Assembly: GCA_028752905.1 (NCBI GenBank)
Contig: JAQNBH010000014.1
Location: 33,632,640 to 33,696,639, forward strand
Length of the DNA stretch: 64,000 nucleotides
Origin: Cladorhizidae sp. MBARI D1340-BT2
Lineage: Eukaryota; Porifera; Demospongiae; Poecilosclerida; Cladorhizidae
Direction: 5' to 3'
The position numbers were made by a program, and so were the translations under genes. Positions 36,701 through 48,900 of the stretch are shown one piece after another; the stretch's first letter is position 1; the number at the start of each line of letters is the position of its first letter. The notes beneath the pieces are model-generated. The model worked only from the letters and a program-made list of their open reading frames with translations. It made no database searches and was not told the DNA's origin.

Positions 36701-39700
36701 TTGTTTAGTGTATACAGCACATTGTTTAGTGTATACAGTACATTGTTTAGTGTATACAGCACATTGTTTAGTGTATACAGCACATTGTTTAGTGTATACA
36801 GCACATTGTTTAGTGTATACAGCACATTGTTTAGTGTACACAGCATGCATTGTTTAGTGTATACAGCACATTGTTTAGTGTATACAACACATTGTTTAGT
36901 GTATACAGCACATTGTTTAGTGTATACAGCACATTGTTTAGTGTACACAGCATGCATTGTTTAGTGTATACAGCACATTGTTTAGTGTATACAACACATT
37001 GTTTAGTGTATACAGCACATTGTTTAGTGTATACAGCACATTGTTTAGTGTACACAGCATGCATTGTTTAGTGTATACAGCACATTGTTTAGTGTATACA
37101 GCACATTGTTTAGTGTATACAGCACATTGTTTAGTGTATACAGCACATTGTTTAGTGTACACAGCACGCATTGTTTAGTGTACACAGCACATTGTTTAGT
37201 GTATACAGCACATTGTTTAGTGTATACAGCACATTGTTTAGTGTATACAGCACATTGTTTAGTGTATACAGCACATTGTTTAGTGTATACAGCACACATT
37301 GTTTAGTGTATACAGCACATTGTTTAGTGTATACAGCACATTGTTTAGTGTATACAGCACATTGTTTAGTGTATACAGCATGCATTGTTTAGTGTATACA
37401 GCACATTGTTTAGTGTATACAACACATTGTTTAGTGTATACAGCACATTGTTTAGTGTATACAGCACATTGTTTAGTGTATACAGCACATTGTTTAGTGT
37501 ATACAGCACATTGTTTAGTGTATACAGCACATTGTTTAGTGTATACAGCACATTGTTTAGTGTATACAGCATGCATTGTTTAGTGTACAGCACATTGTTT
37601 AGTGTATACAGCACACATTGTTTAGTGTATACAGCACATTGTTTAGTGTATACAGCACATTGTTTAGTGTATACAGCACATTGTTTAGTGTATACAGCAT
37701 GCATTGTTTAGTGTATACAGCACATTGTTTAGTGTATACAGCACATTGTTTAGTGTATACAGCACATTGTTTAGTGTATACAGCACATTGTTTAGTGTAT
37801 ACAGCACATTGTTTAGTGTATACAGCACATTGTTTAGTGTATACAGCACATTGTTTAGTGTATACAGCACATTGTTTAGTGTATACAGCACATTGTTTAG
37901 TGTATACAGCACATTGTTTAAGTGTATACAGCACATTGTTTAGTGTATACAGCACATTGTTTAGTGTATACAGCACATTGTTTAGTGTATACAGCACATT
38001 GTTTAGTGTATACAGCACATTGTTTAGTGTATACAGCACATTGTTTAGTGTATACAGCATGCATTGTTTAGTGTATACAGCACATTGTTTAGTGTATACA
38101 GCACATTGTTTAGTGTATACAGCACATTGTTTAAGTGTATACAGCACATTGTTTAGTGTATACAGCACACATTGTTTAGTGTATACAGCACATTGTTTAG
38201 TGTATACAGCACATTGTTTAGTGTATACAGCACATTGTTTAGTGTATACAGCATGCATTGTTTAGTGTATACAGCACATTGTTTAGTGTATACAGCACAT
38301 TGTTTAGTGTATACAGCACATTGTTTAGTGTATACAGCACATTGTTTAGTGTATACAGCACATTGTTTAGTGTATACAGCACATTGTTTAGTGTATACAG
38401 CACATTGTTTAGTGTATACAGCACATTGTTTAGTGTATACAGCACATTGTTTAGTGTATACAGCACATTGTTTAGTGTATACAGCACATTGTTTAAGTGT
38501 ATACAGCACATTGTTTAGTGTATACAGCACATTGTTTAGTGTATACAGCACGCATTGTTTAGCGTACACAGCACGTGTTATTTAGTGTTGTACCAACACC
38601 AACATGTTTTTGACATTGTATGCAGACACATGCACACATGCTGATAGTTCATCCACCACACCCACCTGTGTCTCCTTGGTAACCCGCAGGAGTGTTGGGA
38701 TAAAGACGTGTTCTCAGACGACTTCATGGGCTCCATTGCGCTTACTCACCAAGAACTCGACACCTTCTCAGTGAGCGACTCCCTCGAGCCTGTTATGTGA
38801 TGTGGTGTTATGTGATGTGGTCTTGTGTTATGTGATCTTGTTATGTGATGTGGTGTTATGTGATGTGGTTTTATGTGATGTGGTGTTATGTGATGTGTAT
38901 GTGATCTTGTTATGTGATCTTGTGTTATGTGATCTTGTGTTATGTGATCTTGTGATGTGGTGTGGTCATGTGGGTGCAGGGTGGAGCTCGCTGGTGTAAG
39001 CTGGATCACGTCAAGCATGGTCAGCTGTTGCTACGACTCTCCCTCACCCCAGGATGGGGAGGAGGGAGGAGGGAGGAGGCTAGGGAGAAGTGGTCACACC
39101 TAGACGAGGCGTCCCGGCAACTGGTCAGAGAAGGTGAGTGCTGTATTTCACAGAGTTTCATCAGGAGTTGCTATGTGGCAGAGCATGTGGAAGCTTATGA
39201 GTGACTAATGATGTGTGTGTGTGTGTGTGTGTGTGCTGTATCTAGTGGAGTTAAGGGTCATCCGTGAGGTGCCGATGACGGAGGAGGAGCTCAGTGCAGT
39301 GAAGGAGACTGACTCTTGTGGCTCATGTGCTAGCTTGCAGTCCAGCAGTCCCCACGACTCCTCCTCTGAGACCTGTCTCTCTCACAACTCCAGCACTCTA
39401 GGTACAGTTCCCTAGTCCTAGCCCCTGAGGGTTCTGCTCTAGACTAGCACTCTAGGTACAGTTCCCTAGCCCTAGCCCCTGAGGGTTCTCCTCTAGACTA
39501 GCACTCTAGGTACAGTTCCCTAGCCCCTGTGGGTTCTCCTCTGAGACTAGCACTCTAGGTACAGTTCCCTAGCCCCTGAGGGTTCTCCTCTAGACTAGCA
39601 CTCTAGGTACAGTTCCCTAGCCCCTGTGGGTTCTCCTCTGAGACTAGCACTCTAGGTACAGTTCCCTAGCCCTAGCCCCTGAGGGTTCTGCTCTAGACTA

Positions 39701-42700
39701 GCACTCTAGGTACAGTTCCCTAGCCCTAGCCCCTGAGGGTTCTCCTCTAGACTAGCACTCTAGGTACAGTTCCCTAGCCCCTGTGGGTTCTCCTCTGAGA
39801 CTAGCACTCTAGGTACAGTTCCCTAGCCCCTGAGGGTTCTCCTCTAGACTAGCACTCTAGGTACAGTTCCCTAGCCCCTGAGGGTTCTCCTCTAGACTAG
39901 CACTCTAGGTACAGTTCCCTAGCCCCTGTGGGTTCTCCTCTGAGACTAGCACTCTAGGTACAGTTCCCTAGCCCTAGCCCCTGAGGGTTCTGCTCTAGAC
40001 TAGCACTCTAGGTACAGTTCCCTAGCCCTAGCCCCTGAGGGTTCTTCTCTAGACTAGCACTCTAGGTACAGTTCCCTAGCCCCTGTGGGTTCTCCTCTGA
40101 GACTAGCACTCTAGGTACAGTTCCCTAGCCCTAGCCCCTGAGGGTTCTGCTCTAGACTAGCACTCTAGGTACAGTTCCCTAGCCCTAGCCCCTGAGGGTT
40201 CTGCTCTAGACTAGCACTCTAGGTACAGTTCCCTAGTCCGAGCCCCTGAGGGTTCTCCTCTAGACTAGCACTCTAGGTACAGTTCCCTAGCCCCTGAGGG
40301 TTCTGCTCTAGACTAGCACTCTAGGTACAGTTCCCTAGTCCGAGCCCCTGAGGGTTCTCCTCTAGACTAGCACTCTAGGTACAGTTCCCTAGTCCTAGCC
40401 CCTGAGGGTTCTTCTCTAGACTAGCACTCTAGGTACAGTTCCCTAGTCCTAGCCCCTGAGGGTTCTTCTCTAGACTAGCACTCTAGGTACAGTTCCCTAG
40501 CCCTAGCCCCTGAGGGTTCTGCTCTGAGACCAGTCTCTCTCACAACTCCAGTACTCTAGGTATTGTGTGCATGTTGACTAACAGCAGAGGAAGAAGAGCT
40601 GATACTTGTGTCATGAGATGTTACTCGGCGTCACACAGTATCATTACAATATATCGTGTCATTTTATTTGAGGGGTTGTGTCACCTGATGTAACTTGATG
40701 TTTGGTATCACCCGATGTAACTCGATGTTTTCTGACACCTGGTTAACTTGCGGTTTAGTGCTATGCTCTGTAACTTGGTATTTATGGTGTCATGTAGCAT
40801 TACTTGATGTCACATGTGCTATCACAGCATGATGTGACATCTGTTAATTGCCATTTATTGTAGGCATGGCAAGCCACCTTCGAACTGCACTTACATCGTT
40901 CTCCCCGGGCCATAGCAGTGGCTCACCTTCGAGTAGCATCACTAGTCAAGCACTGCTCAGTAAAGCACTCACCACTACCTTGTATATTACTTGCCCCTAC
41001 CTTGTATATTACTTGCCCCTACCTTGTATATTACTTGCCCCTACCTTGTATATGTCTAGCCCTGCCTTGTATATTACTTGCCCCTACCTTGTATATGTCT
41101 AGCCCTGCCTTGTATATTACTTGCCCCTACCTTGTATATTTCTAGCCCTACCTTGTATATTACTTGCCCTTACCTTGTATATTACATGCCCCTACCTTGT
41201 ATATTACTTGCCCTGCCTTGTATATTACATGCCCTACCTTGTATATGTCTAGCCCTACCTTGTATATTACTTGCCCCTACCTTGTATATTACTTGCCCTA
41301 CCTTGTATATGTCTAGCCCTACCTTGTATATTACTTGCCCCTACCTTGTATATTACTTGCCCCTACCTTGTATATTATGCCCCTACCTTGTATATTACTT
41401 GCCCCTACCTTGTATATTACTTGCCCCTACCTTGTATATTTCTAGCACTGCCTTGTATATTACTTGCCTCTACCTTGTATATGTCTAGCCCTACCTTGTA
41501 TATTACTTGCCCCTACCTTGTATATTTCTAGCCCTGCCTTGTATATTACTTGCCCCTACCTTCCCTAGTCCAGCCCTAACTCTCATCCAGCACTCTTGTT
41601 CTGGGCCTGGCCCTGATTAACCCTAGCCCTGGCCATGGTCAGTTCCTTCTCCCCCCCCCCCGCACACATGCATGCACATGTCTGTCTCTTTGCTTCAGAG
41701 CGGAGGCACACACTGGGTCATCACCACACCCACTCCTCCTCCTCCTCCTCAGACTTGTACAGGAAGTACGAGGACATGACAGATCCGTCGCAGCTTCCCC
41801 GCTACCCGGAAACCACCGCCGACATTGAGTGGGCCCTGAAGAGAGGGGAAGGGGTTGGGGGAGGGGCTAGAACACTGCCGTTGGACAAAACTAGCCACAA
41901 GGAGAAGTTGATTGCCGTCTACCAACATGTGTCGGGGCAGGTGGTCGAAGCCACCGGACTCAAGGGAGACCTCGGTCAGGCCACACCCTTTCTCTCTCAG
42001 TCCTTCTAGTATATATAGCATGCGTGCTACAGTATGTATAATCTCTTGCAGTCTTCCTCGTGTGAAGTGGGTGTGTTCTCTGATGGTTTCTTTGTGTGTA
42101 ATGTGGTGGGTGTGGTTATTCCTACAGATCACTTGGAGTTGTATGTGAAGGTGAGACTGAACTCTCGTCCTAGTTACCAGCGGCAACACAAGTTTGGCCG
42201 TGGTCCCGTGGTTCACAAGACCAGAGTGCTTCGAGGGTCCCATAGTCCCCAGTGGCATGAGGACTTTGTGGTGAGTACCTGTCTTCCTACTGGCCTGAAG
42301 GTTGGGTGTGTGTACCCACACCAGTGGGACCTCAGGGGGGGTTGGGTGTGTGTACCCACACCAGTGGGACCTCGGGGGAGGTTGGGTGTGTGTACCCATA
42401 CTAGTGGGACCTCAGGGGAGGTTGGGTGTGGTCCTGTACACCAGTGGGACCTCAGGGGAGGTTGGGTTGTTAGGAGCATGTCCTGCCCACTGTTAATGCA
42501 GACCCTTTTCCTTATGCGCAAGTGCTAGGTACTCCTAATGCACCTTCGAACTCTCTAGCACGTGTTGTTGTTCTGGCAGACTACATTTTAATTGACAGAG
42601 GAAGTGTGAAGAAGTATTGCCAGTGCATGGCAGAGGGCAGCCGCTGCTCAGGCAGAGACAAACTGCCCCCCTCTGGCCAGGCAGAGCTACTGGAGGTTTA

Positions 42701-42924
42701 GTTCTTATCAATTGAGGCCTGTCCACACTGCACACTGAATGCGTGTTAGATCTCAACGAATGCGCGTTCGTTGCGTCCACACTGAATGCGAATTAGATTT
42801 CTTGGACCTAACGCGCATTAGGTCCAGTCCACCTCGATAGGTGGTTTGAGTCGAGCCAGAGCAACAAATCCAAGCATAAAATTAATTACGCGGGTGCGCG
42901 TTAAAAGATAAACCACGCTGGCGA

Positions 42925-42955
<31 letters not shown>

Positions 42956-45900
42956 AATTATAGCTTTACAGGACATCAGATTGGTGATGGCTGCAGGCTG
43001 AAACTATGAAGAAACAAGAGCGCTGATCAGTGTGTGGAGCCATGCCAGTGTCCAGGAGCTACTCGACGGAGTACAAAGAAACAGAATCATCTATGAAGTT
43101 GTAGCTGATTCCCACCAGTGCTTACTGCGTGGCTTGCACCAAACCTGGCGCACGATGGATGCTGGTAGCCAGCCATCATTGCCACAATCAAAGGTCAAAG
43201 GCAAAGATCAAGCTAAATACTATTATAGCTAAAATAGACTTCGAAAATTTTACCTCCGCAGCCTTCTTTTATGGAGTTCATGGCCCGATCCGTCTACTGT
43301 ATTGCCTTTTTCTATTTATAAATCCTTCTCCTCTGCAGCATATGCTTCCTTCGCGTCTGTGTCCATAACAGAAGAAATCCACGTATCCATTGTGCAAAGG
43401 CGACTACTCACGTGACGTGGGCGCAGTTTTCTTGGAGTGGTTTTTATGCGTGTTTGGTTTATTGTCATGTCAGTGTGGACGCGACGTCGTGACGTGGACG
43501 CGCATTGAGACTCTCTTGGTAGCTATATAGTGTATCTCAATGCGCATCCAGTTATTGTGCAGTGTGGACAAGCCTTTAGACTGACAGCAGAACTGATGCA
43601 AGTGTGAGGGCGAGGACTTCGCTAGCAAGTGCATTAGGTCAATTAACAGTATGCCGACCACAAACCAATTACTAGAAGATACAGCACAGCATGAGCGTGC
43701 TACACTTCAACAACATTCTAAACAAAGCACAGCATGAGCGTGCTACACTTCCAATAACTGCCGTCCTGTTCAAACAAGTTGATGATGTTGTGCACTTTAT
43801 AGAGTTAACATATTCCTATTAGACGAGACCTCACACAAAGCTAAGTGTCTTCTTGCACGCTAGTTGCTACAGCTTGCACGCTGGTTGCTACCACTTGCAC
43901 GCTGGTTGCTATGGCTTGCACGCTAGTTGCTACAGTCGGTGTGTAGACCCCCTGGAAATCCGTTTTAAAAAATACCTTTTTCCGTTTCAGATTTTTCTAA
44001 ATTCCGTTTCACACCATGATTTATGTTTTTTCCCGTTTCAACAAATAAACCGTTTCAACAAATAAATAATTTATTATACACATTAATCAACTAAAACGTC
44101 CCTCTATATCACCATTGTGATACAGCATAACAAGTTTTTTTGTGTTCTCTTCAGTAGACTCCCTCTTCTATCATTAAGGAGGTGTTTATACTGAGAAAAA
44201 CTTCGTTCACAGTCAACTGATGCCACAGGCATCCAAATAGCATCTGAGGCAACTGCCACAAGTAGAGGGAAACGATCACTCACGCTCTCCCAAAATGCTT
44301 GACGATTCAATGGAGATGGAAGAGCACTTGGTGGTAATTGCGTATAATTGCGTATAGATTAGCCATTCTTCGTGTAGCTCTGCTGATGGACTCTTAAGTC
44401 CTGGGATGACATCAAAGTCAGTGATGTCATGTCCCACGATAGCCAATTGTCGTGGATCAAAAACACGAACTGCCTTGTAATAGGCATAGGCTGTATGATT
44501 GTCCACATGACCACAACGTTTTTTAGAGGACAAATTAAAGACTTTTTGGAAGGACTTGATCTGTTTCTTTCTCTCTGGCACAGGTAGCTTCGATAACAGA
44601 CGATCAGTTTCAGTTCCAAAGGTAGTCTTCTCGCAACCAGCTCTCAGATGCATCTTAAGATCCTCCAGATAATTGAAGACCTTACATGCCAGTGGAGTTT
44701 CCTTCTCTTCAAGAGCAGAGGGTACAGTCATCAGCCGCTGGCAGTTCTCCTTAATGAAGTACAGCTGAAGAATCATTTCAGGATAGATCGTTTTATGGCT
44801 AACCAGCTCAATAATACGCTCTACAGCCATTCCCACTCCTTTCTCTGCCTTGTAAAATCCCTCATAGAGATGGACTCTGGTAGCATGATACATGAGTTCC
44901 AACGAGAGGAAACTGGTACTGGCGGGAGCTTTACCTCTGAGCTGGCAATAAAGTCACTCAAGTACTTCAAGAAGCGACTCTTTCGACCTGGTTTCTTGAA
45001 TAGAGATGACTTGATCATTGCTATCATATCTGAGGTGTGCGTGAAGTCGCTATAGTGGTGAAAAACCTCTGCGGCCAGATTTACGATATGTGCTAGGCAC
45101 AAAATGTGGACTGATTTAGAAAACACAACTGACAATACATCACAGTATGCTTTATTGCAGTAGGCTGCACTGTCTGAAACTACTGCGACGACCTGATCAA
45201 ATGCAATGCCTACATCAGTGACAGACTGGATGATGGCTTGACTAAATGTTTAGTGATTGCAAGCATCCATCTTGACTATGCTAATGAGGTAAGGACGGTC
45301 TCTGATTGTTGCGATTACATTAAGAATGCTGTGGTCACGAACATCAGTGGTCTCATCTGCTATGATACTTAATGGTTGGCCTCTCAGAATATTTTTGAGA
45401 GCAGTGAAGTGTAAGCTTAGGAACATAGACAGATCGGAGTTGATCGATTTGAGGCAAAGCACCAGCTTGTGTACAATATTTCCTCAGAAATGGTCTGATC
45501 TTCTCCGTCTTCTCCAGTGGAATATCGGCAAGGGTACATAACTTGACATAATCAAAGATGAACTCTTGCCTGGCATCTTTAGACTTCACTAGTGTGGAGA
45601 GTATGACTTGCCGGCTGCTACTAGCTGTGCTGCCTCCACCACATGTACCTGCTTTTCTAGGTTTTTCCTCTTTTCGAGAGCAGTGCCTCCTGGACTTCAG
45701 GTGATCTTTTATTGTGTCCACACGAACATAGTCAATACTGTGCTCAATACTTGCAAAACAGTATTCCTCCATCTTCATAGGTGTCATCTGTGAACTGCCT
45801 GGCTCGCTCTTTAGCTGTCAGTCTATGTACTGGACTGCTTCTTTTGGCTTTCTTAACACTAGCTCTTACACGGTCTGCCATGGTAAGCCAAATAAGCCAA

Positions 45901-48900
45901 ACCACGTGGTGACTTGCATAAGCAGGTGGCACATTTTATAACCCCCCCCCCCCCCCCAGCTAACCTTGTAAGTTTTACTTTGTGGCTAATTTAACCCAGG
46001 CAGCTGGGACCTTAGGCAACTGGGACCTTTGCTGAAAGGTTATACTGTAACATCAAAACATTGATTCCGTTGAATTCCGTGGTTAAGCTACTATTCCGTG
46101 TATTTTCCGTGGTAACGGATTTCCAGGGGGTCTAGGTGTGTATTCTGTGCTGGCCTGCGCTCATTACGAGCACTTATGCTCATCCACCAGCTTGTTGATA
46201 TCAACTGCCAGCTTGTTGATCAACCATATTGACTCGTCAGCTATAGCCACATCCACAACTAATGACCTGTGGCACCCACTGCTGGTGACCCTGACTATCC
46301 ATAGCCACACCCTTTCATACTATAACCACACCTTCCAATGCACACGGACATCCTATTGTATGTTATACATGCTACATTATGTTACATTGTTCACTTCTGT
46401 TGTTACATTGTTCACTTGTGTTACATTATGTTACATTGTTCACTTTCACTTCTGTTACATTGTTCACTTGTGTTACGTTATTCACTTGTGTTACACTTTG
46501 TTACATTGCTCACTTGTTACATTATGTTACATTGTTCACTTCTGTTGTAACATTGTTCACTTGTGTTACATTATGTTTCATTATGTTTCATTGTGTTACT
46601 AATTGAACGCCCGACTCTATTTCTGGTTACTGTATGTTTTAGCTATCACTTTAAAAAAAATAGACTTCTCAAACTGTTCAGAATTATATAAGAATCAGCT
46701 CCACTGAAGTAAGCAAACAGGAGCTACGCAGCATTACATGGCTGTGTGACTACAACAACACTTACACCAAAGAAATCCATCCATGAGTACCACCTTGCTC
46801 AAAAGCGAAGGAATTCAGAGTGATTCCTGGTAAGCATGGGTGCCTGTGCAGCCTTCCACTGAAGAACTTCCAGAAACAGCAGCAAGAGCCAGGGCAGCAG
46901 TGAGAGCCAGGGGCAGCAGCGAGAGCCAGGGGCAGCACTGAGAGCCAGGGGCAGCAGTGAGAGCCAGGGACAGCAGTGAGAGCCAGGGACAGCAGTGAGA
47001 GCCAGGGACAGCAGTGAGAGCCAGGGACAGCAGCAAGAGCCAGGGACAGCAGTGAGAGCCAGGGACAGCAGTGAGAGCCAGGGACAGCAGCGAGAGCCAG
47101 GAACAGCAGTGAGAGCCAGGGACAGCAGCTAGAGCCAGGGACAGCAGTGAGAGCCAGGGACAGCAGGGAGAGCCAGGGACAGCAGTGAGAGCCAGGGACA
47201 GCAGTGAGAGCCAGGGACAGCAGCGAGAGCCAGGGACAGCAGCGAGAGCCAGGGACAGCAGCGAGAGCCAGGGACAGCAGCGAGAGCCAGGGACAGCAGC
47301 GAGAGCCAGGGACAGCAGCGAGAGCCAGGGACAGCAGCGAGAGCCAGGAAGAGACCATCATGAAAGCAGTTTCAATTGTCAAGCAATTAAAACTCTTTAA
47401 CTTTATTTGCTCGTCCCGTCCAACCAGAAGTAAAGTATTTAACACCACTAGAGCAGAGTATTGGACATGTGCGTACGGAGAATGGAAGCCTACAAATTCT
47501 TCGCTTTAATAGTAAAATTCCGACGATGTCTGTAAGTTTGCACCAAATTAGATGGCATTTAATCGGTAAAGGGACTAAGAAAGTTGGAACAAATTTTTAA
47601 TCGTAACTTTTCTCCTCTCTCTGCTAGTAATTTTGCTAGTAATTTTGGTACCAAATTGCTGCTTATTCTGTGCCTTTCAGGTGGCATGTGGAATATGTTG
47701 GCGCACATCTTCTTGGCAGATACACCCACTCAAGGGCTCTCAAAAACTGCACTAACTATTTTTCTTCTGTTGGTAATGATTTGTGAGGTGCTTCGTGATC
47801 GAGTGGTTCAGATTATTGATTTCAGATTATTGATTACTGCAAGCGTTGCTAAGTTACTGTGATTAGAAGGACCCTTGGGTTTTAGCTCACCTCTAATTAA
47901 CAACTTTCTTCCATTCTATCACAGCAAGTGCTTGGACAACAACCCAATTAGAGCCCTTGTTTACACTGCGCGGTGGAGCTGTTCCTGCCAGAAAATAGTG
48001 AGTAGTTTCGAGTGACCAGGAAAGAAAATGTGTCTCGAGGCATTTAACACATACCACATGAATGACAATAGGCAACAGCTTACCAAACATACCACACAGG
48101 AGAGAGCAGGTAAGTTACGGCCACTGCTGTTACAAGTGTTGGGGGAGTAGACCAGTAGCCCCCCCTTACCTTCTTATTCCACATGCTTACACTCAGTAAC
48201 ATTACTTTACGTACGTGACATTGTGTACTTTACGTACGTGACATTGTGTAAGTATTTTAATCCACCCTTACCTTCTTATTCCACATGCTTACACTCAGTA
48301 ACATTACTTTACGTATGTGACATTGTGTAAGTATTTTAAACCATCCTTACCTTATTCCACATGCTTACACTCAGTAACATTACTTTACGTACGTGACATC
48401 GTGCAAGTATTTTAATCCACCCTTACCTTCTTATTCCACATGCTTACACTCAGTAACATTACTTTACGTGTGTGACATTGTGTAAGTATTTTAACCCCCT
48501 TACCTTCTTATTCCACATGCTTACACTCAGTAACATTACTTAATGTACGTTACATTGTGTAAGTATTTTATTCCCCCTTACCTTCTTATTCCACATGCTT
48601 ACACTCAGTAACATTACTTTGCGTATGTGACATTGTGTAAGTATTTTTAAATCATTGTGTAGGTGAAGGAGAGTCCCATTCCTTCTGACTCTCTGCTGAC
48701 CCTTGACCTGAAGAGTGGCAGTAAAGTGAACATAGGGACCTACGCCATCACTCTGGACAAGTTCTTTGAAGGCACCGCCAAGGCTACCAGGGCGTTTGAC
48801 ATTGGGAATGGTGCGTGCAGGCATTAAATACTGGGTGTGACCACACCCACTCTCTCATTGTTGAATTATTAGTGCCAATATTTATCAACGTAGCTTACAT

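Noticed and set aside
35221..38585. Dozens of small frames with AVYTKQC or HCLVYTA cycles
   Set aside because: The 21-bp unit equals seven codons; pure periodicity.
41635..41698. Upstream extension of exon 16 to an ATG at 41635
   Set aside because: The pyrimidine tract and CTTCAG acceptor at 41698 join exon 15 in frame; the extension is poly-C intron sequence.
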